The notes under the pieces were generated by a model. It ran no database searches. It was given only the letters and a program-made list of their open reading frames with translations, and was not told the origin of the DNA. A stretch of 64,000 bases of DNA, taken from NCBI RefSeq assembly GCF_017115165.1, contig NZ_JABXKF010000156.1, positions 1 through 64,000 of the forward strand. Direction: 5' to 3'. The translations under genes were made by a program, and so were the position numbers. Source of the DNA: Nostoc sp. LPT (lineage in GTDB: Bacteria > Cyanobacteriota > Cyanobacteriia > Cyanobacteriales > Nostocaceae). Shown one piece after another: positions 63,806 through 64,000 of this stretch; position 1 is the stretch's first letter; each line of letters starts with the position of its first letter.

Positions 63806-64000
63806 AGTTATTCAGACTTTTACTGCATCCTGCCTGCTTATGTTGTTCAACAGCTTGACAACTACATCCAGCAGGGCGCAGACAGTAGTCAGCGTACAAC
63901 TACCCCAAAACAATTCTCCTTCGCTTCTGCAACTCCCGCCACTGCTGTCCAACCACCTTCACCCAAAATACCACTAACACCTTCTCCACCACCGCAATTT
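63795..64000 (+). CDS. Probable TpsB (ShlB/FhaC-type) translocator, 5' end only
   Basis: ATG 63795 overlaps the TpsA stop by 11 bp and encodes a signal-peptide-like start (MVAKVIQTFTASCLLMLFNS, then LTTTSSRAQT). In that frame a stop occurs at 63975-63977, but another frame continues with PSPKIPLTPSPPPQF, the Pro-rich start usual for cyanobacterial ShlB-type proteins. So either there is a frameshift near 63885 or the call is wrong. The rest lies beyond the window. Order TpsA-TpsB is typical. Confidence 0.4.

Overview
The window is chromosomal DNA from a filamentous, heterocyst-type cyanobacterium of the Nostoc/Anabaena group. The evidence is a nif segment (nifP-nifV-nifZ-nifT), a Calvin-cycle type gap2, a lumenal TLP40-like cyclophilin, an IctB-family protein, many GCGATCGC (HIP1) octamers, and many heptamer STRR tracts of the GTCATTG / CCCAATC kind between genes. 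The species cannot be fixed from the sequence alone.

Layout. 0-6 kb: a conserved hypothetical gene, a 21-bp tandem repeat, then a nitrogen-fixation segment (serine acetyltransferase nifP, two small cyanobacterial genes, overlapping nifV-nifZ-nifT) and a thioredoxin-like (2Fe-2S) ferredoxin gene. 6-7.4 kb: toxin-antitoxin and Uma2 remnants around one intact RelE-type module. 7.6-19 kb: housekeeping genes (acyltransferase, proS, GerMN protein, ArsR regulator, efp-accB, cyclophilin), a MITE, and an aspartoacylase facing a LysR regulator. 19-23 kb: an accessory patch with an SDR relic, a GC-rich integron-type gene cassette (NTF2-like gene plus a lone attC) and a second divergent SDR/LysR pair. 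23-34 kb: thiL, gap2, nadD, murC-murB, ybaB, a low-molecular-weight phosphatase, a Ycf29-like response regulator, smpB, a WGxxGxxG protein and an ictB-like gene. 34-44 kb: a GAF pseudo-histidine-kinase and an exopolysaccharide / cyanoexosortase B locus (DegT aminotransferase, exosortase, its accessory protein, Wza-like and Wzc-like proteins).

The right third (44-60 kb) is eroded. Two rhomboid protease paralogues flank a tnpB broken by a nonsense codon, a frameshift and a nested IS5-type element. Further right lie an ISAzo13-type element with a hairpin inside each end, an IS630 relic, truncated toxin-antitoxin pairs, and several reading frames that are intact apart from one or two in-frame TAA/TAG codons (TPR protein, alpha/beta hydrolase, Pro-rich protein, a hypothetical protein, a PIN toxin). 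Functional genes persist among them (uvrB, CsbD, a histidine phosphatase). The window ends in a 5'-truncated filamentous-haemagglutinin-type TpsA gene with near-identical internal repeats, followed by the start of a probable TpsB partner.

Most notable: the isolated attC cassette; the concentration of single-nonsense genes at 45-59 kb; a conserved-looking protein of about 22-residue GIRPI repeats; and the kinase whose catalytic His is replaced by Gln.
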